A stretch of DNA of 64,000 bases from assembly GCF_036884655.1 (NCBI RefSeq), contig NC_088357.1, forward strand, positions 47,945,001 through 48,009,000, given 5' to 3'. Below, piece by piece: positions 12,801-23,833 of the stretch (position 1 is the stretch's first letter; every line of letters begins with the position of its first letter). The position numbers and the translations under genes were made by a program. The notes below the pieces were generated by a model that did not search any database, was not told the origin of the DNA, and saw nothing but the letters and a program-made list of their open reading frames with translations. Origin of the DNA: Musa acuminata AAA Group (Eukaryota; Streptophyta; Magnoliopsida; Zingiberales; Musaceae).

Positions 12801-15800
12801 TTAATATCCTGAGCCATCTAGATCTGCAACAACTTCTTAGACTACAACCTTGCTAACAAGCTTAATTTGTGTATTTGAGATAAGCTTTAGGCTCCTACTT
12901 TACCACAGATTTCAATTGTTACATGACAAACTTCAAGGAAGAGCATATAAAAGATTGAGTTTTCTAATTCAGCAAATGTCCACACGCAAGACCTAAATTA
13001 ATGTTCCTAAAATAAACAAGCAAATTGCACTCTAGTGAAGGACATATGCTACACATCTTTTATAATTTGCAAAACTATAAGAAATGAGCAGTAAACTTTT
13101 ACAAATTAAAGAATGAACATAATTACTACTTATTGCAACCATAGTTTTTATCTAACATGCAATCAGAGAGTAAGCACTTGGCGCAAAATATGAAATACAT
13201 AATAATAGTAAGCAATTATTGCAAATACCTGTCAACCCCTAACTTTCCATATTTTCCTTCAATATATTCCTTGATTCTTTGCTCGCTCATTACTGCTGGT
13301 CGTACAAACCTATACAAACAAAATATACTTTAGTGAAGATAATTATAACCAAGTTATTGCCAAAGCACAAGACCAAGGTTTGATGGGGAAAAAAACTCTC
13401 AATTAGGGAAAGAAAACAAAATGACAAGAATATATGGCATAATTTTTTTTTCACACAAGATGCCTCTTCTTGTTACTCTATCTGTGACCAAGAAATATTT
13501 CGCCAATCCATTTGATACCAAATATACAATATGTAACAAGGGTACAAGGTCATTTAAAGGCACTAGCAGTCCATTTAACTCCAATGTGCAAGCTTATTTA
13601 GGTAGTTAATAACCTGTATAAAACTTTATCAGACATTCTGAACATTCATCTACCCTATTGCCAGAAACAGAGTTCAATGGCAGAACAGATTCATTTAGCC
13701 AAACTCATATATTATGGCATTGCTTCTTGTTGTTTTTGTCTTCTTACTCAATAGCGATTTGTGTTGCACTTTATACAATGAAAAAAGGTACACAGCTTTG
13801 AAAGCGATGTTAGCATCAATCTAAGTCAAGTAAAATCTGGGTATAGGCTGTAGTAAATTATGACAATTTAAATTTGACTGTGCTTGTTAGGTCACTAAGT
13901 TTGGTGAGTTATTTGAGTCATACTTAGTCCAATCTACTGCTCATGTTGAGCTTCTTTGTTAAGTTCAACAGCTGCTAGAATGAGGTAGCTTTCATACCAA
14001 ATCACCAACATATACAAGCCATGAGGTCCCAACTATTTGGTCCAGCTAGATAGACCTTTTCTGCCATTGAGCTTTGGAAGAAGCATCACTTGGTAACTAA
14101 AAGCCATGAAATTTCTTTCTAATACTTCATATAAGTTCTCTTATGCCATCCTCTACCTTACCTTCACCACTATCATTATTAACTCTACCTCATTCAACAG
14201 TGAATTAAGTTTCTTTTGGGCATGATCCAGACCACCTTAAACGTTTTTCACTCATCATATGAGTCACCATATTCACTTCCCTCTATTTTTGTACATCTCC
14301 TCATCATCAATTTTAACACCGTAAGGTTGCATCATTTTTGTTGGAATAATATCCATGATAAATAAAAAGTGGCATTAATGATTCCTTTTATAGCTAACTT
14401 GACACCTTGCAATAAGGGCATTGCTTATTCAGTTAAAACTTTTGAAGACCTTACGATGAAATGTTGCATGTATGAAAAAATCTACAACAAGATAAGGTAA
14501 GAAAGAATAATGTTGCATATGGTATCTTCTATTAGGTTAAAAGGGAAAAGTAGAAAACTATCTGGATAAGAGTGACAAGGTTGTAGTATTCTCAAAGAAA
14601 TTTTACCTGTGGAATGAATCAATAAAATCCATGTTCTTGGCATCGATCATTAGAACGGGAAATTCAAGAATCTCAACTCTCCCCTCTAGGTCGAGAACTA
14701 AAAGATAATCCAAATTCTGAGGCCTCAGTTTATTCAGGCTTCTCGTGCTTGCTTTAAGGTCCACCATAAAATCATGATTGAACTTCGCCAGATGCAAAGC
14801 ATCATCCATCTACATTCAAAGAGGTAATAGTTAGACGTATATCTTGTGATATTACATGGTATTTTCGTATCATCTTATGTAGTATTCTATATGATATATG
14901 GTTTACACCATCCATATAAGACTAGTTCAATTAATGTTGTGAATTTTATTCATTTTCCATTTAAGGAAATTAAAAGCAAGGAGTTTGCATTTAATGTCAC
15001 AATCCTCCTAGGCATTTATTTTACTAGGACTTTAAATCATGATTGACCTTCAGATGCAAAGCATCAACATCCGACACACAAAGGAGGTACTAGTTATATA
15101 TATCTTGTAATATTAAATGATAGTTTCCTCTCATCTTATGTAGTATTCTCTAGGATTCATGGTTTATACGATACATAACACAAAATTTTAATTTATATTA
15201 TAAATTTTATTCACTTTCCATTTAGAGAAATTCAAACCAAGGGGTTTGCATTTAGTGTCACAATCCACCTAGTCATTTATTTTATTAGGATTTTTAGAAA
15301 TTGTTCTATGGAACTTCCTTCAGACACCATAAGAGAAAGCCAAAAAGACAAAAAAAAAAGCCTACACTAGTATGATATCGTTCGGGAAAAACAAGAAAAA
15401 ATGAATCTTAAACCTTATAACAACACACCTAATCTAAGATTGCATGCCATGTGCCAACGATGCATATGAATGTTGTGCTGTCATATCTACATCTTGTGTT
15501 CTGAAGCATGCCAAGGCCCACTGACAAAAAAATGAATGTGTTATGATATGCATCAACCTGTGCAAGTGTACACTATGCCCATGCTCATGCATGCATAACA
15601 GTTGCATAGCATGCTACCTTGGGCCAGACAGTTTGATATGCGCAACAGATGGATGGTTTCTGAGTTCAGCTAATATATGACGTGCTTCAGAGAATGCACA
15701 GGCACAACCATATTGCATGCTACATCAACATGCTGACCTCTCTGGAAATTACAAACAATAAATACCTCACCACATGTAAACCATATATCAGAATCATGTT

Positions 15801-16718
15801 ACCTTTCTCACAAATAATAATGAAATTTCCATTTCTTGAACCCAAACAATTTTTTCAATGTCTCCAGTTAAGCCTATCTAGTCTATCCAACATAGCTGAA
15901 GCTGTGTCACAAGGTAAGTCGATCATCACATGACATAGTTAAAATGGATTTTATAGGTTCAGACAACAAGTCCTAAAGCCATGAACTAATAAATTTCTAA
16001 CGCAAACTTAAGTTCCAAATGGACGGCACCTTTTCTTTGAGATATGTCCGCTCCTCATTGGTCATTTATCGATACTGTTTTATATGTCTTCTCGTAGTCA
16101 ATAAATAGAAGCTCCAACTGTCTTGCTCTACTTCAATTAGTAATGTGACAGGTAAGCTAGTTCCGATGCTTGATCAATAGCACATAAACAAAGGAAAATT
16201 GATGCAAAATCTGACCGATTAGGTTTGTTGTAGTTGGTACCATCTCGTGCATTATCCTCATTCCTACATAAAGCCAATGGCAACATCTCAAGGTTCCGAG
16301 AAACCGAAGCTTCGTGATTGATTCATTACCGTCTAGCAGAAATGGATCCGACGACTAATGTTGTTACAACTACTACCGCCAGATGCAGAACAATCAAACA
16401 AACCTTAAAGTTCATCGATGATACTCACCAAAATAAGAACAGAGTCTAGGAATAAGGACCTCGAATTCGTACCTTGGTGCACTTACCCTGGGTGTGATAA
16501 AGACACATGGGCTTCCACCGGCCGGCCGTCTGGGCATCGATTACGGCCGGAGCAGAAGAGCTCAGGCAAGCAGTAACCGCGCGATTCCGAGCGGGAAGGC
16601 AAGAGGAAGTGAGGGACGGGAGTGGGATGAAGGCGTGAGCGGTGAGAGGAGATGGGAAGGGCGAGTGGAGGTGGCGGGAGAAGACGCGACGAGTTGAAAC
16701 CCTAGCGACCAACGCCAT
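9819..16718 (-). CDS. ERIL1: ERIL1: plastid ERI-1-like 3'-5' exoribonuclease
   Basis: Plant homologue of ERI-1/3'hExo. In plants this protein is plastid-located and has been tied to chloroplast rRNA maturation. Six minus-strand exons (16718-16473, 14809-14607, 13309-13229, 11414-11289, 10270-10147, 10019-9819) join in phase to give 326 residues, close to the Arabidopsis protein At3g15140. Residues 1 to about 60 are a basic Ser/Pro-rich transit peptide. A cysteine/histidine motif (MCLYHTQGKCTK) spans the exon 1/2 junction. The DEDDh catalytic set is complete: LDLEG (D122, E124), GNWDLK (D223) and SHHLGIDD (H280, D285). The C-terminus ends FLFTNRIR. All introns are GT-AG; intron 1 (1.66 kb) contains a tandem duplication that copied part of exon 2. 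Confidence 0.93.
14771..15300. repeat. About 265-bp tandem duplication covering the 5' edge of ERIL1 exon 2
   Basis: Unit 1 (14771-15035) and unit 2 (15036 to about 15300) align along their whole length, both starting atcatgattga. They share tcatcttatgtagtattct and the gtttgcattta segments. Unit 1 includes the first 39 coding bases of ERIL1 exon 2 and its acceptor; unit 2 carries a diverged copy of that piece within intron 1. Confidence 0.85.
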
Positions 16719-16805
16719 CCGACCTCTGGATATATCGGAAGCGGGAGCGGAAGGTTTTATGGGGAGATGATTGCTGTATAATACTGCGATTTTTTTCTCT
16801 TCTCC

Positions 16806-16832
16806 AATTAATTAATTAATTAATTAATTAAT
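16806..16832. repeat. (AATT)n tract in the ERIL1 promoter side
   Basis: attaattaattaa repeats about 90 bases upstream of the ERIL1 start codon. Confidence 0.9.
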
Positions 16833-17270
16833 TTTTATATGCATTAATTTTTCATATGTCTTAAGTATCACTTTATAAAAAATTATAAAATACATATAAA
16901 ATTGGTCGTATTCACTTTCCAAATATTAAATTTTCATCCAATATATTTTCGCATCTAACATACCCACTTAAGCTCTCTATTACTATGATTGCCAATTGGA
17001 TCTCACAGTTAACATAAATAAAATAGTCATTTTTTTACATAAACTAAGTCATTATTACTATTTACTATTTTCCTTAAAAAGAATATTTGGCCTAATGGTT
17101 GCAAAAATATAATTCACTATAGTTCAACCAAATAATCGGAATTCTAGTCAAGCTTTCCTTTTTCCATCTTTTTAAATTGTTCTTTTTTTTTTTACTTTCT
17201 TCCTTATAAGAGTTATATTTGGTTGCTCATATTTATTATCATAAATATGATATCAAATCATAGACATTTA

Positions 17271-17600
17271 GTCAAGTCCCGTTTTGATCCCATCAACCAT
17301 TACTCACGTTCTTACCTTCGTAGTCATCGGAAGTATTTTTGGGGACCACGCCGGGCCTTCAATTCGCCAATAACGTAGATGGTAGGCAATCGGGTTTGTA
17401 TGGCGAAATGTCTAATGGCCCCACTGAGGAACGTGTTACTCCCATGCCGTTTACATGTCCGGTCGTCGTCAATTAGTCAAGGCCCGTTTCAATCTCATCG
17501 AAGAGATACTCCTGCCCTTACCCTCGTGGTCATCGAAGCTTATTCTGGACCAAGTGGGACCTCCCATTCTGCTCAATAATGTGGACGGTAGAAAGAGGGT
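17271..17600. repeat. Imperfect direct repeat upstream of the BAP31-like gene
   Basis: Copies at about 17271-17396 and 17476-17600 share gtcaag-cccgttt, catc-a-gagatactc/cattactc, cttaccttcg/cttaccctcg and tcatcg motifs in the same order, ending in a ggtagaaag/ggtaggcaa-gggttt block. The copies are 205 bases apart. Confidence 0.55.
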
Positions 17601-17852
17601 TTCGAAAACGAAGGGTACAAGATCATGAAATGGCTGGTACCGCGGAAGCGTTGGTCGGCGAAAAGCAATCTAAATTGTCAATTCCCGTTACGGCCATCGA
17701 ATCCAACGCCCGATCCTTCTTTCTCCACCCTTCGATTTTGCGTCATATATATCGTCCTTCGATTTAGATTGCGAAGCCGTCGAATCCATCCTCCTTCTCC
17801 GGCTTCGTTCGGCGCTGCCGCCTTATTTTTTTCGAGATCGGGTGAGTAGAAG

Positions 17853-20581
17853 ATGATCCAGCTGCTGTTCACGATGCTGTCGGCGGAGGTTGGGGTGGCG
17901 GTGGCCCTCCTCTTCAAGACCCCGCTCCGCAAGCTCGTTATCCTCGGCCTCGACCGTTTCAAGCGCGGCCGCGGGCCCGTCATGGTGAAGACCGTTGCAG
18001 GCACCGTCGTAATCGTCCTCGCCTCCAGCCTCTACAGCATGGCCAAGATCCGCAGCCGCTCCGCCGAGTTCGGCGCCTTCACGCCCACCGACCAGGTCCT
18101 CATGAGCCGCCACCTCCTCGAAGCATCCCTCATGGGTATCCACTCTACAGTCTCGCGAAATCCTGTTTTGTCCTACTGCTTCTTCTTCTTCTTCTGTTGT
18201 TGGATTTGAGTCTAATCACCATGAATGTAAAATAGCTTGGAAAAAATTTTGTGATGCTGATGAACTGTTTGTGAAAAAAACATATTTGATCTGTTGAATT
18301 GCTCTGTCTCCTGCATAATAGAGAAGAAAAGAAGAAAATAATATTTGATGAATTATTATCTGATAATAATGTTGACAGATGAAAAACCTCAAAGGTAACC
18401 TGAACTAAACTTGATTGAATCTTGTGAGCCCTTATTTTGATTATTATTACTTAAATCATGTATATTTATCCCTTGGCTACCAAAAGTCGCATCATTCTCA
18501 TTTGAGTACAATTTGACTTGCATAGGTAGAAGCCCTGTGATTAATTGTCATGGCATGTCTGAGAACTTGTGCAACTGCTTTCAGAGGGGTAGCCTGAGGA
18601 CCTGGTTGTTTAAAATTTATCATCGGGAAATTTCTTTCATAATTCACCTATACATGATATTTGTTATAATTTTCACAAGGGTTGCAAAATCTTGGCAAAA
18701 TACAGTGATGTTATTCTTCTTTGGTATAATAAGAAAACAGAAAAAATATTTAAAATCAACTTTGTAGGTCTACGCACTATGGTTAGTCGAGCATCTTCTC
18801 TCGGTTAGTCTTAGCATTGATGCCTATTGAAAGAGCACCAACATCTAATGTGAATATGAAGTCTCTTTGGTGTTGTCATATATATCATGTGAGTGTTGTG
18901 GAGAGCTAATTGTCAGTATAGATACACGACGTGACTTCAATTTTTAGGAAATTTGTTGAGGGAATGAGATCTAGTTATCAAATCCAAGGACAGAACATGT
19001 GAACTATATAGGTTCTAAGGCAAAAAAAATGCAGTTGCTGTAATCTGGTGCTGAGTAGTTAGGAGGCATCAAATATGTGGTATTCTTGAATAATGACTAA
19101 GATGGCAAAGATGTTTTTGTGGATCTGTTGTTGGTCAAGAAATAGTAGGAGTCTTGAATGATAACCAAAAGGTAGGATGTCTCAAATGACAGAACTCTAA
19201 GCCAATGATGATGATGCTGGATTGTGTAAGTTATAACCACCACATCATGCTGGATTGTCAAGGCTCGGTCTGATACCATACCGGTCTGCACTGGTGTACC
19301 CAATTGCCAATGTGTTGGTATGTATCGAGTCCTAGAAAAAGACCAAAGAAATTGAAAAAACAAAGAAATTGCCCGGTACATGGCCTGTACCATCCTATAC
19401 AGGTCAGCACAGGTCGTGTGCTATGTGATGCAGGTCATCTACTTGCTAGCCAATGTATCCATGCGTTCGCTACACACGTCACAGAACTAGTTTGATCGAA
19501 TGGCCATTCTCTTTAATATATAAATACCTAAAATTTTATTAAGAGTGGAATCCTTGATTTGTTACATGTGCTCTTTTCATGTGGCATCTACATTTTCATG
19601 GTGTCTTGTGAATCTTGAAGCCATGGGCAAAAGATTTGTTATGCTGATTCTGCTAATGCAAGAAAATAAGAATTTATCTTCTAGTTTTACAATATTTAGT
19701 CGTTAGTAACCACACATGACAAATAATTTGCTCGTTTCATATATGAGCTCAAGCTCCATTCCAAATTCAAGTCAAGCTTGAAAATGATGTTCAAGCTCAG
19801 CTCAACTTATTTTAGGAGTGCTCAGCTGAACCTTTAACGAGCCGAGCACCAACCTGTTTGCTAACAATTTGACTCACTTGAATCTCTAAACACTTGAATA
19901 TCCCTCTGGTTGTTCTTGATTTTTTGCTATAAACAGCTTCAAGGTCATTTGTTGTTATCATTTTCTTCGTCTATTTAAATTTTTTTTCTACAACTATTAG
20001 CTCAAGCTCATTCCTTGAGATATGGTAGATTTGGTGGAAACTGCTGATCATTTTTTTTAAGATTCATATTCTAATCTAAACATTCTATGTTGCAAACCAG
20101 CATCTCATGGTGATTTCAGAAGTAATCTATTTTGGATTATCATATCAAGAGCCTTGCACTCTGCTTCAAACTGTTGATTCTGTACAAGGAATTTACTTGT
20201 GTTGATGCTGTGTCCCATCTACATGTTGCAGGTTATTCCCTTTTCCTTGTTCTTATTATAGACCGTCTTCACCATTACATTAGAGAATTACGTGGGCTAA
20301 GAAAGAGCATGGAGGCTGTTATGAAGCAAAACAGGGTACTGGAAGAAACAAAATGTGGGGGTTCAGACGAAATAAAAACAAGGGACAGAGAGATTGCAAG
20401 CCTGAATGAACAGATAAAACATTTAAAATTCGAGTCAGAGGAAAGAATAAAGGAAGCCAGAGCTGCAGAAGCAAATGTGATGGCTCTGAAAAAACAATCT
20501 GACGATTTGCTGATCGAATATGATCGCCTCTTGGAGGACAACCAGAACATCCTCAACCAGTTGCATTCAATCGATCACTGA
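17853..20581 (+). CDS. BAP31: BAP31-like ER membrane protein
   Basis: Homologue of B-cell receptor-associated protein 31, an ER membrane protein involved in export and quality control of membrane cargo. Two exons, 17853-18135 and 20232-20581, join in phase (G plus GT) across a 2.1 kb intron to give 210 residues, near the family's plant length. Hydrophobic segments lie near residues 2-21, 46-63 and 95-106. They are followed by a heptad-like, charged region (about 110-205) with SLNEQIKHLKFESEERIK and LLIEYDRLLEDNQ, the typical C-terminal coiled coil. The ATG at 17853 starts the conserved MIQLLFTML. An apparent start at 20132 is intronic. The chain ends SIDH with no KKXX-type retrieval signal. 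A candidate AATAAA lies at 20735. Confidence 0.92.
19260..19480. repeat. GC-richer degenerate repeat in the BAP31-like intron
   Basis: Contains gataccataccggt and related gtac-rich words, similar in texture to the blocks near 21985-22190 and 42170-42340. This suggests a dispersed family; I could not define its ends. Confidence 0.35.
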
Positions 20582-23500
20582 TTGTCACCTTCCGAAGGTA
20601 TGAAAACAATCTGAACAATTATTGACCCCGCCAGTGTTGATCCCTTGATGAGCTATTTCGGTATTTGTTATGCGGAAATAATACTTGTAGCTGTTCTTGG
20701 ACATGGAAGGAGTTGGAATTGGTTGTGAGGAACAAATAAAGAAAATTGTTCTACCTGTTGTTGGTTTTGTACTATTATCTGTGTAACCATTGAGTTGTGC
20801 CAATTAGATATTTTGCTGATATATTTACTTGCATTCTTCACCGCGGATGTCTCAAACTAGAATATTTATTTAATTAGTTTGGATACATTTTGAATGCATG
20901 ACATTTTGCTTTCATATCAAATTTTTAATCAATATTATTCCATATGAAAACCTAGGTCGAGACAATTAGCATGGTGAATTTATTTATATTTTTCTTTAAC
21001 ATGTCTAATTGATTTGTATTATTATCAATATATGCTTGATGCCAATATCATTTTTGTATAGTAGTACCAGGGGTTCAATGATATAGTTTTTATGATGATC
21101 AATATCTGATAATAAATTATGATGATTTCTCTCTAGGGAAAAGTTCATAAATGTGACTAGAAAAGTTGGGAAAAGATAAACAAAAAAGATTAAAGAAGTT
21201 ATTTGTTAATCATAAATGAACTGAAAAATTATAAAAGCTTCAATATTTTATTTTCCATAAACTATGTTAGATGATAATACAGGTCCAAGGCATATGAACT
21301 CACTCTATGAATCATTTATCCTTATTTAATTCTATATTAAGCTGAACAAAAATATATATATAAAGGGAACTCAAGGCTTAGCCACTAAAGAATAATTAAG
21401 GAAGAGATGGCTATTAAAGGATACTATTAATGTATCTTGATGCCTAATTATATCCTTGGACCTTGATATCAATAATTATCAGATTCTTTATCAGTTAAAA
21501 TAGTTGACATCCTTGACAAATGATGTGCTAATATTAAAAAATAATTATTAATTAAAATGATGAAAATTTCATAATAGATTCATTTGTTTGAACAATTGAT
21601 GTTTTATATTATGCATTAAAGTTGGTCAAATTTGAACAATTGATGTTTTATATTATGTAGGCATTTAAAATTGTTTTGAATGCACATAGATAACACATAT
21701 CTGTTCAATTACTTTGTTATCTGTGTGACTAATGCAGCACTAATGCTTCTCAATGTAAAAGAAAAAATCACTAACAAAATTCTTGTGTGAAACAAATCCA
21801 TATTATTTTATGAATGAAATTTGACGGCTATAATCCAACTTAATATGATATAATTTCATTGAGCCTAAATTAATGATACAAAATATTTAGGTCAAAATCA
21901 ACAGTATTATACCTATCAAATCCCTTATAAATTCCTTATAAGTTAATATTAATCTTTTGTTGCTAAATTATACTATGATGCAAGGTATACAATATCATAC
22001 CGTACCGATGTTTCGAGATTGGCTCGATACGGTATGATACCAGTATATTGAACGGTACACTAAGACGTATCAAGCGATTTCCTCTTACTACAGCACTGTA
22101 GCATTGTAGTGTAGCGAGCGGTCCGCGTACAGATATGTCATTGGACCGATACGTACCACTCGTACTGGACGATACCATTCGAAATTACATACCAAATATC
22201 ACAATTAAATATTAAAAGCTAAATTAAATAAAATATCTACTTTTTCGCTATATTATATTATGAACTTGATAAGTCAAAAATATTATATTAAATTTAAGTC
22301 AAAAAGATGCTAGTAATTTAAAAAAAAAAAATTTAATTTGCTAACTAGGATATTTGTGAAATTCATTTTACCTTAATTTGAATTTCTCTTAATTAAACTA
22401 AGCCTAGTCATGATACATAAGTATCCTAAACATAATTAAACATCCAACTTGATTTGTGAGGCAATCTAATACATAAAAAATCAATCTTTTTTATTTTTAT
22501 TCAATTCTAAGTGGTTAAGTTGGAATTCATCAATGACAATTAGTTTTTCTCTGTCTATTTCGTAAGTTATGAAGAGATTTGCAAATCATAAGTGATGTGA
22601 TGAGATTTGATTTAGGATTTCTATTGGATGCATGATTACTAGACTATACATAGGCTTATAAGTAGTAAAATGAGGATGATAAATAGTAATCTCCTATTAA
22701 GGTGAACGATGAGATTTATTATTGATAATTGGACTAATTATATATTACCTCTTTAGCATTCCAGTTCATTTACATTGGGATCCTTATATTTATCAAAACG
22801 AAATATTTAATTTAGTTTCTTCTTATATTATCAATTTTATTAATAGAAATATTATAGGATTTATCACTGAATACATGATATTTTCAACAGTAAAATCGAT
22901 GACAAATAAAATAAAATATTTTATTTTCGTATGGACGATTAGATTTGATCTAAGTCTTCGTAGAATGCATCTACGACCACCAAATCATAAGTGATAGTGA
23001 TGATATTTGATTCAACACTTAATTGAATGCATGATCACTAGAATAATTATTTGGATTTGAGTTCTCCATGAGTGCAACATTATTGGAATGCACCACATAA
23101 CAGTTCAATCTTAATAGGGGATTCATTGAAGCTCATTGAAGCCCATACAATGCGCATGCGTGCGGGGTACAGATTTGTCATTCGCGTCAACCCCAAACCA
23201 TGGAATGGGTCGCGACGAGTCACGAATGGGTCAAGAGTACATACAACTAAACAAAAACCAAAACTCACCTAACAATACGTTGCCCTCTGTCGTAGCCGCT
23301 TCTTATTGCATGTTAATTGGGTCCCACCTATGGGAGTCAGACACACGGTTCACAAGGTGAACCGTATAGAGGTACGGGAAGTGTTTGCTGGTGGAACCGA
23401 TCTCCCTCGAAGAACGGAACACCATGATTTACCTCTCCCTCCATTGGAAATCTGATGAGGGGGCCACCACGTCTCCTGTTGTTTCCCACCAGCGTCGTCG

Positions 23501-23833
23501 AGGGGGAACTTGCAACGACCATTCACGGCTCGACTTTTCCCGTGTTGGGTTTCCTCTTTCAGCTACTTTTCAACGCTGGTGATGGCGAGTTAGGAGGAGG
23601 AGGAGAGGAGGAGGAGGAGATTCGTCGTGTCGTGGATCGCCCGCCGCCGCCTCTCGCTTGCTCGACGAGGACGAGGCTAATTCCGTAACCCTCGGAGGCG
23701 GTTACCCGCGCACACATCGCCTCCACTCGCCGCAACCCCCTTCCCCTCCCCCGCCCACTCCTTGGGCACGTAAAGGCACTCTTAAGTTCGAGGGAGACCT
23801 CCAAGTTCTTCCCATAGTAGAGACAGAGAATAG
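20582..23833. other. Intergenic between the BAP31-like gene and UEV1
   Basis: The 3' UTR of the BAP31-like gene runs to about 20850. AT-rich DNA without coding signal follows, including a diverged direct repeat (ttgaacaattgatgttttatatt at 21587 and 21630) and a gtac-rich block at 21985-22190. From about 23080 the sequence becomes GC-richer and includes a GGA-rich tract (23590-23625), consistent with the UEV1 promoter and 5' UTR. Confidence 0.5.
21985..22190. repeat. gtac-rich degenerate repeat with inverted segments
   Basis: cataccgtaccga and cgatacggtatga form a short imperfect inverted pair, followed by gaacggtacac, cgtaccactcgtac and gacgatacc. The block is distinctly richer in G and C than its AT-rich flanks and resembles dispersed repeat debris. 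Confidence 0.45.

Larger units (their letters stand above)
16719..17852. promoter_or_regulatory. Divergent intergenic region between ERIL1 and the BAP31-like gene
   Basis: These 1.1 kb separate the two oppositely oriented starts, so both promoters should lie here. It holds a TTAA/AATT tract (16806-16832), an AT-rich middle and a GC-richer right half. Within that, an imperfect direct repeat starts gtcaagtccc at 17271 and gtcaaggccc at 17476 and runs for roughly 125 bases each. No clear TATA element was assigned. Confidence 0.5.

Noticed and set aside
20132..20231. Apparent start of the BAP31-like C-terminal frame
   Set aside because: Intron sequence; the coding exon begins after the acceptor at 20231 and joins in phase to the N-terminal exon.
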